A stretch of 64,000 bases of DNA from an uncultured Caulobacterales bacterium. GTDB lineage: Bacteria; Pseudomonadota; Alphaproteobacteria; Caulobacterales; Maricaulaceae. Position numbers and translations under genes: made by a program. The notes under the pieces are model-generated. The model was given only the letters and a program-made list of their open reading frames with translations. It was not told the DNA's origin and did no database searches. Below, one piece after another: positions 18,251 to 27,604 of the stretch. Position 1 is the stretch's first letter. Each line of letters opens with the position of its first letter. The stretch spans positions 62,001-126,000 of the forward strand of contig CALFUN010000007.1 in NCBI GenBank assembly GCA_937929915.1, written 5' to 3'.

Positions 18251-19852
18251 TTATTTCTTTTTTCCAAAGGGATTTCCAAGTCCAGGAAGACCGCCGCCAA
18301 GCCCGGGGAGCTTTGGGCCTGCGCCCCCTAACCCTGGCAATTTCCCTAAACCAGACGGGAGTTGTTTTTTCAAAGCTTCAAGCTGTTCGGGGCTCATATC
18401 CGCTGGGTTTGGCAATCCGCCCATAGGCCCGCCTTTGCCTGGCATCATACCACCTGGCATTTTTGGCATACCTGGCATACCGCCCATTTGTTGCATCAAG
18501 CCAGCCATCCCGCCTTTGCCCATTTTTTTCATCATATCAGACATTTGGCGGTGCATTTTCAAAAGCTTATTAACCTCCTGCACACTCATGCCAGACCCTG
18601 CGGCGATGCGCTTCTTGCGTGAGGCTTTAAGAATTTCAGGTTTCTTACGCTCTTGCGGGGTCATGGACAGAATAATCGCTTGTTGTTGCTTAAGCAGGCG
18701 ATCATCAATTCCGCCCGCCGCGTCGATTTGTTTTTTCATCTTACCCATACCGGGCATCATTTTCATCAGGCCGCCCATACCGCCCATTTTTTGCATTTGG
18801 CCAAGTTGTTTGCCAAGGTCATCCAGATCGAACGTCCCTTTTTCCATTTTCTTGGCGACACGTTCCGCCTCTTTCTGGTCGATAACTTGCGAAGCTTTTT
18901 CGACTAATGAGACAATATCCCCTTGCCCCAAAATACGTCCTGCTAGGCGTTCTGCATCAAAAGCCTCAAGGCCGTCGATCTTTTCGCCTGTTCCCAAAAA
19001 CTTAATCGGCAGACCTGTGACAGCCCGCATGGATAATGCCGCACCCCCGCGGCCATCTCCGTCAATACGCGTCAAGACCAGACCTGTTAGCGGCAATCGC
19101 GCATGAAAACGCTGCGCTGTTTCAACTGCATCTTGCCCTGTCAAACTATCTGCGACAAGCAATGTCTCAATCGGCTGCGTGGCTTTGGCAATCGCTGCGA
19201 CTTCATCCATTAATTCATCATTGATGGTTGTACGCCCCGCCGTATCCAAGAAAACTACATCATAGCCGCCTTTTTTGCCTTCGCTCATAGCGCGTTTGGC
19301 AATACTCAAAGCGCTCTGCCCTTTAACAATCGGTAAAAAGCCAACGCCTGCTTGGGCCGCGAGCATGCCTAGCTGTTCCATCGCGGCAGGACGGTTTGTA
19401 TCGAGCGATGCAAATAGGACCTTCTTTTTCAGCGCTGTGCGCAAATATAGACCCAGCTTACCCGTTGTTGTGGTTTTACCTGAGCCTTGAAGACCAGCCA
19501 TTAAAATCGCAGCAGGGGGTTTAACAGAGAGGTTTAAATGAGATGCCTTAGCCGCCATGTCTTTATCAGCATCATCATCAGATAAAGTGCCGCCAAGCAT
19601 ATCAATCAAAGCATCATTGACGATTTTAACAACCATCTGGCCCGGCTTGATAGATTTAATAACCGCCTCGCCCACTGCATCTTTGCGGACGCGCTCGATA
19701 AAATCTTTGACCACAGGCAGGGCCACATCTGCCTCTAGCAAAGCCACGCGGATTTCGCGCATGGCCGCATTGACATCCTTTTCTGACAAAGCACCGCGGC
19801 CTGTCAGATTGTCAAAAACACCAGAGAGCTTATCACCTAAAGCATCAAACAA
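18251..19852 (-). CDS. ffh: Signal recognition particle protein
   Basis: 533 aa from TTG 19852 (LFDALGDKLSGVF; no in-frame ATG nearby). The GTPase binds SRP RNA and signal sequences and docks with FtsY. The N domain spans residues 1-90. The G domain has the P-loop GLQGSGKTTTTGKLG (120-134), DTNRPAA, DTAGRTTIND and TRIDGDGRGG. The Met-rich M domain (from about 340) includes SGMSVQEVNKLLKMHRQM and ends in an unusually long Gly/Pro/Met tail (GGLPGLGNPFGKKK). Upstream gene of rpsP. Confidence 0.97.
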   Translation of the reverse strand: MFDALGDKLSGVFDNLTGRGALSEKDVNAAMREIRVALLEADVALPVVKDFIERVRKDAVGEAVIKSIKPGQMVVKIVNDALIDMLGGTLSDDDADKDMAAKASHLNLSVKPPAAILMAGLQGSGKTTTTGKLGLYLRTALKKKVLFASLDTNRPAAMEQLGMLAAQAGVGFLPIVKGQSALSIAKRAMSEGKKGGYDVVFLDTAGRTTINDELMDEVAAIAKATQPIETLLVADSLTGQDAVETAQRFHARLPLTGLVLTRIDGDGRGGAALSMRAVTGLPIKFLGTGEKIDGLEAFDAERLAGRILGQGDIVSLVEKASQVIDQKEAERVAKKMEKGTFDLDDLGKQLGQMQKMGGMGGLMKMMPGMGKMKKQIDAAGGIDDRLLKQQQAIILSMTPQERKKPEILKASRKKRIAAGSGMSVQEVNKLLKMHRQMSDMMKKMGKGGMAGLMQQMGGMPGMPKMPGGMMPGKGGPMGGLPNPADMSPEQLEALKKQLPSGLGKLPGLGGAGPKLPGLGGGLPGLGNPFGKKK

Positions 19853-20227
19853 ATCGTCTCATCTCTTTCATTTACGCTTTGCAATAGCACGAAAGCCGCA
19901 GTGAACGTAACACGTCGACTACGGGACTCCGTCTGCATCCTGCACAGCTCGGAGCGCAGGGTTAAAACTGCGCTAGATTGGAGCGGCGTTTACGGCAAGC
20001 AGGCCGTCCTGTCAATATAGGTTTAATCATCTGCCAACAGTTTCGTTTTAAACCATTTTTTGGCCTATTTTGTACAAATACAGCGCAAGACCGCCCAAAC
20101 TATCCGCGCTTCAAATTATGTACCGACCAAAGTAAAACCCCTCACAAAGTGAAGGGCTAGATTATAGTTAAGTCTGAGTATTTTAAGTCTGAAAGTCAGG
20201 CTCAAAACCGTATTTATAATTAAAGGC
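19853..20227. other. Intergenic region between rplT and ffh
   Basis: 375 bases. It holds the rplT terminator (20133-20158) and the presumed ffh promoter and leader. Two hairpins can be drawn close together in the part nearest ffh: CTCCG with CGGAG (19927-19931/19950-19954) and GCGCAG with CTGCGC (19954-19959/19968-19973). I looked for the SRP RNA tetraloop/symmetric-loop motif and for tRNA arms and found neither. Confidence 0.55.
20133..20158 (-). terminator. Terminator after rplT
   Basis: CCCTTCAC-ttt-GTGAGGGG stem on the minus strand (20138-20156) followed by tttta. It lies about 70 bases beyond the rplT stop and ends the rpmI-rplT transcript. Confidence 0.8.
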
Positions 20228-20605
20228 TTAAGCTTTGACAGTATGCGGGTTTGACGCATGCTTTCTTGCTGTTTGCACCAAAGCGGCAAACGCCTCTGGT
20301 TCATTGCCAGCCATATCAGCGAGCACTTTACGATCCAGATGAATACCAGCCTTGTTAAGACCGTCCATAAAACGTCCATATGTCAGACCGTGCAGGCGGG
20401 CCGCAGCATTAATACGCTGGATCCAAAGCGCGCGGAATTGGCGTTTCTTGAGCTTACGGCCAATATAAGCATATTGACCCGCTTTTTCGACGGCTTGATT
20501 GGCAATACGGAACGTATTTTTACGGCGACCGCGATAGCCTTTCGCTGCATCAATAATTTTTTTGTGGCGGGCGTGTTTCGTAACACCGCGTTTTACACGT
20601 GACAT
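20228..20605 (-). CDS. rplT: 50S ribosomal protein L20
   Basis: 125 aa. It has the L20 opening [15 protein letters not shown], then [20 protein letters not shown] and [19 protein letters not shown], matching the family end to end. An early 23S rRNA-binding assembly protein, and in many bacteria an autoregulator of its own operon. aggag lies six bases before the ATG. Ten bases separate it from rpmI. infC, often upstream, is not here. Confidence 0.98.
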   Translation of the reverse strand: MSRVKRGVTKHARHKKIIDAAKGYRGRRKNTFRIANQAVEKAGQYAYIGRKLKKRQFRALWIQRINAAARLHGLTYGRFMDGLNKAGIHLDRKVLADMAGNEPEAFAALVQTARKHASNPHTVKA

Positions 20606-20614
20606 AACTCGCTC

Positions 20615-20827
20615 CTATTTCTTTTTCTTGCCGTAAGGCATGTATGTTTTCTTGATGACTTTCGCATCCGCATCCGCCAGCACAGTTGTCCCGCGCAGCT
20701 TACGAATTTGATCATTAGTCCGTTTGATCATACCGTGGCGTTTACCAGCTTGGCCGGCTTTCACCTTGCCGCTGGCCGTCAGTTTAAATCGCTTTTTCGC
20801 ACCTGACTTGGTCTTCATTTTTGGCAT
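20615..20827 (-). CDS. rpmI: 50S ribosomal protein L35
   Basis: 70 aa. [23 protein letters not shown] and the GKRHGMI turn are the L35 hallmark, and the basic composition is typical. The start has an aggag site six bases upstream. First gene of rpmI-rplT, with a structured leader further upstream. Confidence 0.98.
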   Translation of the reverse strand: MPKMKTKSGAKKRFKLTASGKVKAGQAGKRHGMIKRTNDQIRKLRGTTVLADADAKVIKKTYMPYGKKKK

Positions 20828-20884
20828 TTCGGTCTCCTAATATAAGGCTCTTTCGGTTGAAGTTCCGTCTAAGCCGCCTTTCGA

Positions 20885-20932
20885 GCAATCAGGCATGCCG
20901 TTAGCCTGCATTGCTGCGCCCAAATCTTTGGG
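20885..20932 (-). promoter_or_regulatory. Structured leader upstream of rpmI-rplT
   Basis: On the minus strand GCAAT-g-CAGGC pairs with GCCTG-ATTGC (20885-20914) to give a ten-base-pair stem with a single bulged G. Next to it is a CCCAAA/TTTGGG palindrome (20919-20932). The elements lie 58-105 bases before the rpmI start. L20 binds leader RNA in other bacteria to repress its operon, so this is a candidate autoregulatory leader. I cannot match it to a described L20 motif. Confidence 0.4.
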
Positions 20933-21095
20933 ATGCGGGCTTATAGCGAGTCAAAAATAAAATACAAGCTGAAAAGGCCGGCGCCGCTGCCATATAAATA
21001 GACCCAATATAAGCGGATATAGCCCGCCCTTGTCAGATGAGTAAAATCAAGGCATCCTAGCCGCAATAAGCGCAATAAGAATGAGGCAGAGATAT

Positions 21096-21458
21096 ATGAA
21101 ACTTTATAATCTTTCAAATAGTCTATTTTACATTCTTTATGGCCTGTTTGGCGCCTTCATGCCCAATGGCATGGCAAAGGTAATGGGCTGGACACCTGAT
21201 TTATTAGGCCTGCATCAAATTCGCGCCATATGTTTGGCTATGGCAGCCTTAGGGCTTGCGGGGTTTATCACTGCCCGCCAAAGCGCAAACCAAGCCCCGC
21301 TGGTGAAAGTCTTTATTCTATTAACGCTCGCCTTTATGGCGGGGCGTGTTTTAGGCTTAGTGCTAGATGGTTTCGGCCCCGTGCAAAGCTATGCCGAAAT
21401 CACCTTTGAAATTTTCTGGTCAGTTATTGGCGGCCTCGCATTGAAACGGGGCCGATAA
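21096..21458 (+). CDS. DUF4345-like small membrane protein
   Basis: 120 aa from ATG 21096 (gagg upstream); an in-frame ATG at 21081 adds five polar residues. There are four hydrophobic segments (around residues 8-25, 45-62, 72-92 and 100-116). The motifs PNGMAKVMGW, RAICLAMAALGLAGF and RVLGLVLDG match the DUF4345 pattern. Function unknown. It stands alone between the rpmI leader and the convergent GH3 gene. Confidence 0.75.
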   Translation: MKLYNLSNSLFYILYGLFGAFMPNGMAKVMGWTPDLLGLHQIRAICLAMAALGLAGFITARQSANQAPLVKVFILLTLAFMAGRVLGLVLDGFGPVQSYAEITFEIFWSVIGGLALKRGR

Positions 21459-21477
21459 CAAAACGGCGCTCTAGACT

Positions 21478-24039
21478 CTATTCACTCCCGCAAGTTTTAA
21501 TGGCGTCTATGTCGGCCTCAAGACGTATATTGGATAGGCCTATCGACGCGGGCCCTTCACTGCCAACACGCAGAAATTCTTGAATATAGCCCATATCAAC
21601 GCCGCGCTCTTCAAAGCATTTTAAGCTAATACGCACAGGCTCCCAGTCAGATGATGTCACCTTAAGCGGCACAGTACCCGTACCGCGGCAATTTTCACCG
21701 TCATTACAGCTCATGCTGATATTCAGACTAGCAGGGCCCGCAAAGCTTTTAATGGAAAAAGCAAGCTCCATCGCCCCTGTTGTTTGGCGGGAGAAATCCA
21801 CACGCTCTTGCGTTGCCAGACGAAGCTCGGGGCCAGCCTCGCGCCAATCCACACGCAGCGAGTCTTCTTGAGCCAAATGGTCTGTGCCAGAAATGGCAAG
21901 CTGACCGCCATCCCAAAAATTATCCGTCATACGGGTTTGCGTACCTGCCACCATGCCATAAAGCGACCAAGGCTGGCGCGCTTGCCCGCCAGAAAAGGCC
22001 ACATCTATTTTGCCCTTGCCTTCATCTGTAATACCAGAATCTTCTTTTAACGCCTCAATCATCTTTGAATCCGAATAACTTAACCCATAACCATATGCAA
22101 AAAGTGGATCATAGCCTTTCGTACCTATATTGAGCGGGCCTTGAACGGCTGTTTTAGGCCATGAAAAAGAAAGTTTGCCTTTAAAATCATAGTCAGGCTT
22201 CGTGCGGAATAATACATCTGCAATACCGCCGCCTTCACTGCCCGGTAGCCATGCGGCGACAAACGCATCCGAATCATTAATCTCAGGCGTTGTCCACATG
22301 GGACGTCCTGATAAAAAGACGGATATAACGGGGATATTGCGCGCTTTAAACGCTTCCAGTCGTGAGGTATCAAAATCCGCTGTTTCAAAATCAAGCGTAT
22401 CACGATCCCCTTGGAATTCAGCATAAGCATTTTCACCGTAAACTGCGATCACAGCATCCGCGGTTTGGTTAGAGGTTCCGCTTGGGTCGTAAATGACTTT
22501 GCCGCCGTTCGCATTCACCACCTCTTGAATACCCGCTAATATAGAGTGGCCATTGGGGAATTCTGCATTACTATGCTCTCCGCCTTGCCATGATAAGGTC
22601 CAGCCGCCAGAAGCTTTGGCAATGCTATCTGCGCCATCACCAATAACTAGGATTGTTTTCTGAGCATCAAGCGGCAGTGTTTTATGATTATTCTTTAGCA
22701 GAACCAAGCTTTCCCTAACCGCTTGACGAGCAATATCTTTATGGGCTGGCGAGCCGAGCAGCTCTGTTTTCCCTGCAAATTCTCGCTGGCTTGGCGTCTT
22801 TTTGTCAAAAATACCATAGGCCAGTTTGACCCGCAAAATACGGCGCACAGCATCATCAAGGCGCGCCTCGGGAATACGGCCAGATTTCACATGCCCAAGC
22901 AAGCTCTCATACATTGGCTTCCAGCTATCAGGGGCCATGAACATGTCGATACCCGCATTGAAAGCTTGCGGACAATCAGAATTGGTACAGCCTTCAACTT
23001 GGCCATGCGCGTTCCAATCACTAATGACAAACCCTTGAAATCCCATACGGTCTTTGAGAACACCCGTAATCAAATCCTTATTACCTGTCATTTTCTTGCC
23101 GTTCCAGCTAGAAAACGACACCATCACAGTTTGCACTTGCGAGGACAAAGCAGGAAGATAACCCGTTGTATGTATATCGCGCAGCTCAATTTCGCTGATT
23201 TGCGCATCGCCTTGATCTTTACCATTTAATGTTCCGCCATCTGCCGTAAAATGTTTAGCCGCAGATAAGATACGGTCTTCGGACATAAATTCATCCGTAC
23301 CGAACTGACCTTGCAAACCATTCACAATCCTATCAGAATAAGAGGCAACAATGTCAGGTGTTTCAGAAAATCCTTCAAAGGAACGTCCCCATCTATCATC
23401 TTGCGGCACAGCCAAAGTTGGCGCAAATGTCCAATCATGACCAGACACCAAAAGCTCGCGCGCTGTGACTTCCATAATATCTTCAATAAGGTCAGGGTTA
23501 CGCATCGCCCCTAGCCCAATATTATGCGGAAAGACCGTTGCCCCCGTCAGGTTCGTATGTCCATGGACGGCATCAATCCCCCATATTATTGGGATTGCAA
23601 TCTCAACGCCCTCTGGATCCGTGGACGCTTCGTAATAGCTATCCGCTGCATCTAGCCATGTCTGCGTATCGGCGTAAGGCAGTGGACCTGGCGCAGAATT
23701 ACCGCCGCTTAAGACCGAACCTAGCCGATATTGTTTTATCTCCTGCGGCGTAACCGCAGCGGAATCCGCTTGTAAAGTTTGCCCAACTTTTTGCTCAAGG
23801 CTCATTTGGCTCATAATCTCATCAATGCGGGCTTCCACCGCAGGATCAAGCGCAGGCTGCGCGATGGTTGGCCAAATTTCAGGGTGAATATCGGTTGAAT
23901 TTATATCAAAATCCTCAGACGATACAATTTTTGTCGTCTCCAAAATTTGAGATGTTGAGGTATTTTCAGAATTTGAACATGCGGCAAAACACATAGCGCT
24001 GAAAATGGCTGTTCCCAATTTTATATCGTAACGCGACAT
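21478..24039 (-). CDS. Glycoside hydrolase family 3 beta-glucosidase, lipoprotein
   Basis: 853 aa from ATG 24039 (gagggg upstream; the TTG at 24057 is less likely). The N-terminus ends in a lipobox (FAAC), so the enzyme is anchored to the envelope. The GH3 N-terminal barrel contains FAPTLAVPQDDRWGRSFEG and the nucleophile Asp in GFVISDWNAHG. The alpha/beta sandwich domain holds LVLLKNNHKTLPLD and DAVIAVYGENAYAE. The last 170 residues form a beta-rich galactose-binding-like domain, as in ExoP-type exo-1,4-beta-glucosidases. It probably releases glucose from beta-glucans or cello-oligosaccharides, which would feed the glucokinase at 12.3 kb. Confidence 0.93.
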   Translation of the reverse strand: MSRYDIKLGTAIFSAMCFAACSNSENTSTSQILETTKIVSSEDFDINSTDIHPEIWPTIAQPALDPAVEARIDEIMSQMSLEQKVGQTLQADSAAVTPQEIKQYRLGSVLSGGNSAPGPLPYADTQTWLDAADSYYEASTDPEGVEIAIPIIWGIDAVHGHTNLTGATVFPHNIGLGAMRNPDLIEDIMEVTARELLVSGHDWTFAPTLAVPQDDRWGRSFEGFSETPDIVASYSDRIVNGLQGQFGTDEFMSEDRILSAAKHFTADGGTLNGKDQGDAQISEIELRDIHTTGYLPALSSQVQTVMVSFSSWNGKKMTGNKDLITGVLKDRMGFQGFVISDWNAHGQVEGCTNSDCPQAFNAGIDMFMAPDSWKPMYESLLGHVKSGRIPEARLDDAVRRILRVKLAYGIFDKKTPSQREFAGKTELLGSPAHKDIARQAVRESLVLLKNNHKTLPLDAQKTILVIGDGADSIAKASGGWTLSWQGGEHSNAEFPNGHSILAGIQEVVNANGGKVIYDPSGTSNQTADAVIAVYGENAYAEFQGDRDTLDFETADFDTSRLEAFKARNIPVISVFLSGRPMWTTPEINDSDAFVAAWLPGSEGGGIADVLFRTKPDYDFKGKLSFSWPKTAVQGPLNIGTKGYDPLFAYGYGLSYSDSKMIEALKEDSGITDEGKGKIDVAFSGGQARQPWSLYGMVAGTQTRMTDNFWDGGQLAISGTDHLAQEDSLRVDWREAGPELRLATQERVDFSRQTTGAMELAFSIKSFAGPASLNISMSCNDGENCRGTGTVPLKVTSSDWEPVRISLKCFEERGVDMGYIQEFLRVGSEGPASIGLSNIRLEADIDAIKTCGSE

Positions 24040-24159
24040 AGATTTCCCCTCAGGCAAGCTTGTTATATGAGGCCACCCTCAATATATTGTGTGATAATTT
24101 TTGCTATTTATACATGGTACAAATAAATTGACAAGGTTGTCAATTCGCGGCGTACTGTT

Positions 24160-24193
24160 AAAAAAAAGCCAATACGGCGTCCCGCATTGGCTT
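24160..24193 (-). terminator. Terminator after the DM13 gene
   Basis: AAGCCAAT-gcgg on the minus strand pairs with ccg-tATTGGCTT (24166-24192) and runs into eight T. A strong intrinsic terminator 28 bases beyond the stop of the DM13 protein, which also insulates the downstream GH3 gene. Confidence 0.88.
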
Positions 24194-24220
24194 AAATTCA
24201 TAGTCAGTCTAAATCGGAGT

Positions 24221-24655
24221 TTATAAAACGCCGCCGCCCCATAAAACAGCATATTCTTCGCAATGCAACAGCACTGTCGTAAATTGCGTTAAATCGGTAC
24301 CTGCAGGGATTTCATATTCTTGCGCGCCTTTATTGCTTTTTAAAAAGCCAAGATTCAGGGCGCCGTCAACTGCATTTTTGCCATTAACTGCATCCGCTGT
24401 TTTGGGAGAGAGGAATATCTTAATATCTGGCCCTTTTTTTGTCTTAAAATCATCCGAAAACTGAATATAGGATTTGCCATCACGCTCTATGATCGACCAT
24501 GTGCCTTTGATATTGTATTTTTTCTTAAAAAAGCTTTGATTAATAGCTTGCACCGCTGCGATAGGGGTTGCCGCAAAACTCGGCATGGCTGTGATTGTCG
24601 AGAGCGTAGCCGCGCTTGCAAAAACCAGAGTAAATAATGTGGATTTAATTTTCAT
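24221..24655 (-). CDS. Exported DM13-domain protein
   Basis: 144 aa from ATG 24655 (gagac upstream). The signal peptide is LFTLVFASAATLSTITAMPSFA with cleavage after SFA. The mature part carries a DM13-type domain: GTWSIIERDGKSYIQFSDDF, GPDIKIFLSP, then YEIPAGTDLTQFTTVLLHCEEYAVLWG with the conserved single Cys before the end. DM13 domains are cytochrome-like electron-transfer or cell-surface modules of uncertain function. Stand-alone gene with its own terminator. Confidence 0.82.
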   Translation of the reverse strand: MKIKSTLFTLVFASAATLSTITAMPSFAATPIAAVQAINQSFFKKKYNIKGTWSIIERDGKSYIQFSDDFKTKKGPDIKIFLSPKTADAVNGKNAVDGALNLGFLKSNKGAQEYEIPAGTDLTQFTTVLLHCEEYAVLWGGGVL

Positions 24656-24842
24656 AATTGTCTCATTTCTAATATCTCTAGGAGCTTTATACGTGTTTAA
24701 GAAAAATCTAACCAATAACGATGAAACAACTAGGCGTTAACAACGCGGCATCACATAATCACTTTCTCGATAGTAAAAATTGATTGGTACATTATGCTGC
24801 AATGCGTAATACTCTATATCCAAAAGGAAGACTGAACGCATA

Positions 24843-26336
24843 ATGTTAGCTCGCTCAATTAAATCCATTATTTTATGTATAGTGGTTTTAAGCTTGGCAG
24901 CCTGCGCCTCCAAATCAAAACCTGCCAACATCAAGAAAATTTACGATAAGACCGCGCAATATCACCTACCAGATCGCAACCCTATCATTGTTATACCCGG
25001 CATTCTTGGCAGCAGCTTGATAGATGAAGACACTGGGCAATCCGTGTGGGGCGCCTTTCGGGCCAATTATGCTGATCCTAATACAGCCGAAGGGGCGCGC
25101 CTTATTTCATTGTCACTGGATCCTGACAACCCAACAGATATAGACCATGTACGCCCCAATGGCGTTTTAGAAGATCTAGAACTGAGTCTGGCAGGGTTTC
25201 CGATTACAATCCAAGCTTATGCTGGCATATTAACAACGCTTGGCGCTGGGGGTTACCGCGATGAATCTCTGGGTTTAACATCAATCGATTATGGGACAGA
25301 CCACTTTACATGTTTCCAATTTGATTATGATTGGCGCCGTGACATCACCTATAATGCCAAGGTGCTTAAGGACTTCATCGAAGAACGGCGCGCCTTTGTA
25401 CAAAAAAAATATAAAGAAGATTACGGCATTGAAAAAACAGATATTAAATTTGACATTGTTGCCCATTCAATGGGGAGCCTTTTAACTCGCTATTATCTAC
25501 GTTATGGCGATGCGCCACTGCCGAAAGATGGCTCTATGCCCGAATTAACATGGGCTGGCGCGCAAGATGTGGAACGTACCGTGCTTGTAGCTCCGCCTAA
25601 TGCTGGGTCTTTGGAAGCGTTTGAGCAATTAATTGAAGGCTTTAACACAGGCCGGCCAATCTTACCGCATTACTCCCCTGCCATTTTAGGGACATTTCCA
25701 TCAGTTTATCAGCTCTTGCCTCGGTCAAGACATAACGCGATTGTATGGGACGGAGATGAAAACAAACCCATTAAAGACATATATGACCCAGAGCTTTGGC
25801 AGAAACATGGCTGGGGGTTAAGCAGTCAAGACAAGGAGGCTGACCGTGTGATTGCTCAAATTTTACCCCATATTTCAGATAAAAATGAGCGGTTTAAAAT
25901 CGCATCAAATTTCCAAGCCAAGGCTTTGGCGCGCGCCCAGCAATTCCAAGCCGCATTGGACAGCCCCGCGAAGCGCCCTGACGGGCTAGATTTATTCCTT
26001 GTGGCTGGCGATACCGCAGATACGCCAGCTATTATGAGCGTGGATAGTCAGAGCGGGGATGTGGATATTCTGCAAAATGGTATTGGAGATAAGACTGTGC
26101 TGCGCTCTAGCGCCCTGCTTGATGAACGCGTTGGCGGAACATGGACACCAAATGTTCAAACACCTATAGATTGGACATCTGTATTATTTGTGCCCTCTCA
26201 GCATCGTAAAATCACAAGCCACCCAGTCTTTGAAGATAATATCCTATATTGGCTGCTCGAAGACCCACGCATTTCTACATTTCCATCATCGGCTTTGACA
26301 ACACCCGCCTATAATGCGGTGCAGGCTAATCCTTAA
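24843..26336 (+). CDS. Lecithin:cholesterol acyltransferase (LCAT)-like lipoprotein
   Basis: 497 aa. Lipobox LAAC with Cys21, so envelope-anchored. The alpha/beta-hydrolase core begins NPIIVIPGILGSSLID (47-61). The nucleophile is Ser209 in FDIVAHSMGSLL, and the C-terminal His is probably in the TSHPVFEDNILYWLL segment. The LCAT/PSAT family esterifies or transfers acyl groups from phospholipids. The bacterial members are mostly uncharacterised lipases or acyltransferases. No operon partner; the desaturase follows 254 bases later. Confidence 0.85.
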   Translation: MLARSIKSIILCIVVLSLAACASKSKPANIKKIYDKTAQYHLPDRNPIIVIPGILGSSLIDEDTGQSVWGAFRANYADPNTAEGARLISLSLDPDNPTDIDHVRPNGVLEDLELSLAGFPITIQAYAGILTTLGAGGYRDESLGLTSIDYGTDHFTCFQFDYDWRRDITYNAKVLKDFIEERRAFVQKKYKEDYGIEKTDIKFDIVAHSMGSLLTRYYLRYGDAPLPKDGSMPELTWAGAQDVERTVLVAPPNAGSLEAFEQLIEGFNTGRPILPHYSPAILGTFPSVYQLLPRSRHNAIVWDGDENKPIKDIYDPELWQKHGWGLSSQDKEADRVIAQILPHISDKNERFKIASNFQAKALARAQQFQAALDSPAKRPDGLDLFLVAGDTADTPAIMSVDSQSGDVDILQNGIGDKTVLRSSALLDERVGGTWTPNVQTPIDWTSVLFVPSQHRKITSHPVFEDNILYWLLEDPRISTFPSSALTTPAYNAVQANP

Positions 26337-26590
26337 TTGTAGCCCTGTGGGTATTCGTCTTCCAAGCATAACATCCATTCATAAAACTCTATGGGTTTCA
26401 TGACAAATTTCATGGGCTTTGATGGCAGTCAACCGGCTTAATATGACCCTCTAAACTCAGGCTCACACCAGTTTGATGTCATATGTAATTATCGTGATTT
26501 TATCACGTTTAGATATTGTGTTTATAGGAAGATAATCTTAATCAGGTCGCGATTCTGACCTTTATTTACCAACTCATCAGTAGGATTTAT

Positions 26591-27592
26591 ATGCCATCTA
26601 CAGCCCAGACTTGGTTCCAACGCCTGGCTCCATATCGCACGGCACAAGATGGCCGCGCGGTGTTTGAACTGCTCATTACCCTCTTGCCCTTTTTAGCCTT
26701 ATGGGCTGGCATTTGGGCCTTTATGCAAGCTGGGCATTATTGGGCGATTATCGGCTTTATCCCGGCAGGCGGGTTGATTGTACGTTTATTTATCATTCAA
26801 CATGATTGCGGCCATCAATCCATGTTTCGCCATAAAAAAGTCAATGATTGGATTGGCCGCTTTATCGGCATTTTGACATTAACCCCTTATGATCATTGGA
26901 AACGCTCACATGCTTTGCATCACGCAGGCTCTGGCAATCTGGATCGCCGCGGCATTGGAGATGACATTCTCACATTGACCGTTGAAGAATATCAAGCTGC
27001 TTCAAAATGGGCGCGTTTTAAATACCGCCTTTATCGCCACCCCCTTGTCATGTTTGGCCTTGGCCCAGCCTATGTATTTTTCCTCTGCAACCGCCTGCCG
27101 CTCGGTGCCATGAAAAATGGAATTAAACCTTGGGCCAGCGCATTGCTCACCAATCTTGGCGTGGCTGTGCTTTATGGCGTTTTAATCTGGGCGATTGGCT
27201 GGAAGATATTTGTGCTTATTCAAATCCCGACAATTCTGGTTGGTGCATCTATTGGTGTATGGATGTTCTATGTTCAGCACCAATTTGACGAAACCCATTG
27301 GTCAAGAACAGGGGATTGGGATAGAGAATCTGCCGCGCTTGCAGGCAGCTCTTATTATGATCTGCCTAAATGGCTCATGTGGGTGACAGGTAATATTGGC
27401 GTCCATCATGTGCATCACCTATCCTCTCGCATCCCATTTTATCATCTGCCGAGAATTTTAAAAGATCATCCAGAGCTAAAATCTGTTGGCCGTCTGACAT
27501 TTTGGCAAAGTCTAAAATGTGTAAAATTAGCGCTCTGGTGCGAAAAAACAAAACGTCTCATTAGCTTCCGCGCTGCGCAGACAGCCTGTTAA
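26591..27592 (+). CDS. Membrane fatty-acid desaturase
   Basis: 333 aa. All three histidine boxes of the FADS-like diiron family are present: HDCGH (71-75), HALHH (107-111) and HHVHH (272-276). Four or more hydrophobic segments surround them (about 28-47, 52-68, 180-215). Box spacing resembles the delta-12/omega-3 acyl-lipid desaturases (DesA-like). It inserts a double bond into membrane fatty acids with O2 and ferredoxin/NADH. aggat lies seven bases before the ATG. The 254 bases upstream show no clear operator. Confidence 0.93.
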   Translation: MPSTAQTWFQRLAPYRTAQDGRAVFELLITLLPFLALWAGIWAFMQAGHYWAIIGFIPAGGLIVRLFIIQHDCGHQSMFRHKKVNDWIGRFIGILTLTPYDHWKRSHALHHAGSGNLDRRGIGDDILTLTVEEYQAASKWARFKYRLYRHPLVMFGLGPAYVFFLCNRLPLGAMKNGIKPWASALLTNLGVAVLYGVLIWAIGWKIFVLIQIPTILVGASIGVWMFYVQHQFDETHWSRTGDWDRESAALAGSSYYDLPKWLMWVTGNIGVHHVHHLSSRIPFYHLPRILKDHPELKSVGRLTFWQSLKCVKLALWCEKTKRLISFRAAQTAC

Positions 27593-27604
27593 CAAACTTA
27601 CCCG

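Noticed and set aside
18246-19106. 286-codon Pro/Ile/Ser-rich frame on the plus strand
   Set aside because: It is the antisense of the Met/Gly-rich ffh M domain; the odd composition is explained by that.
19853-20227. SRP RNA (ffs) gene beside ffh
   Set aside because: The conserved apical loop and symmetric-loop sequence of SRP RNA was not found on either strand.
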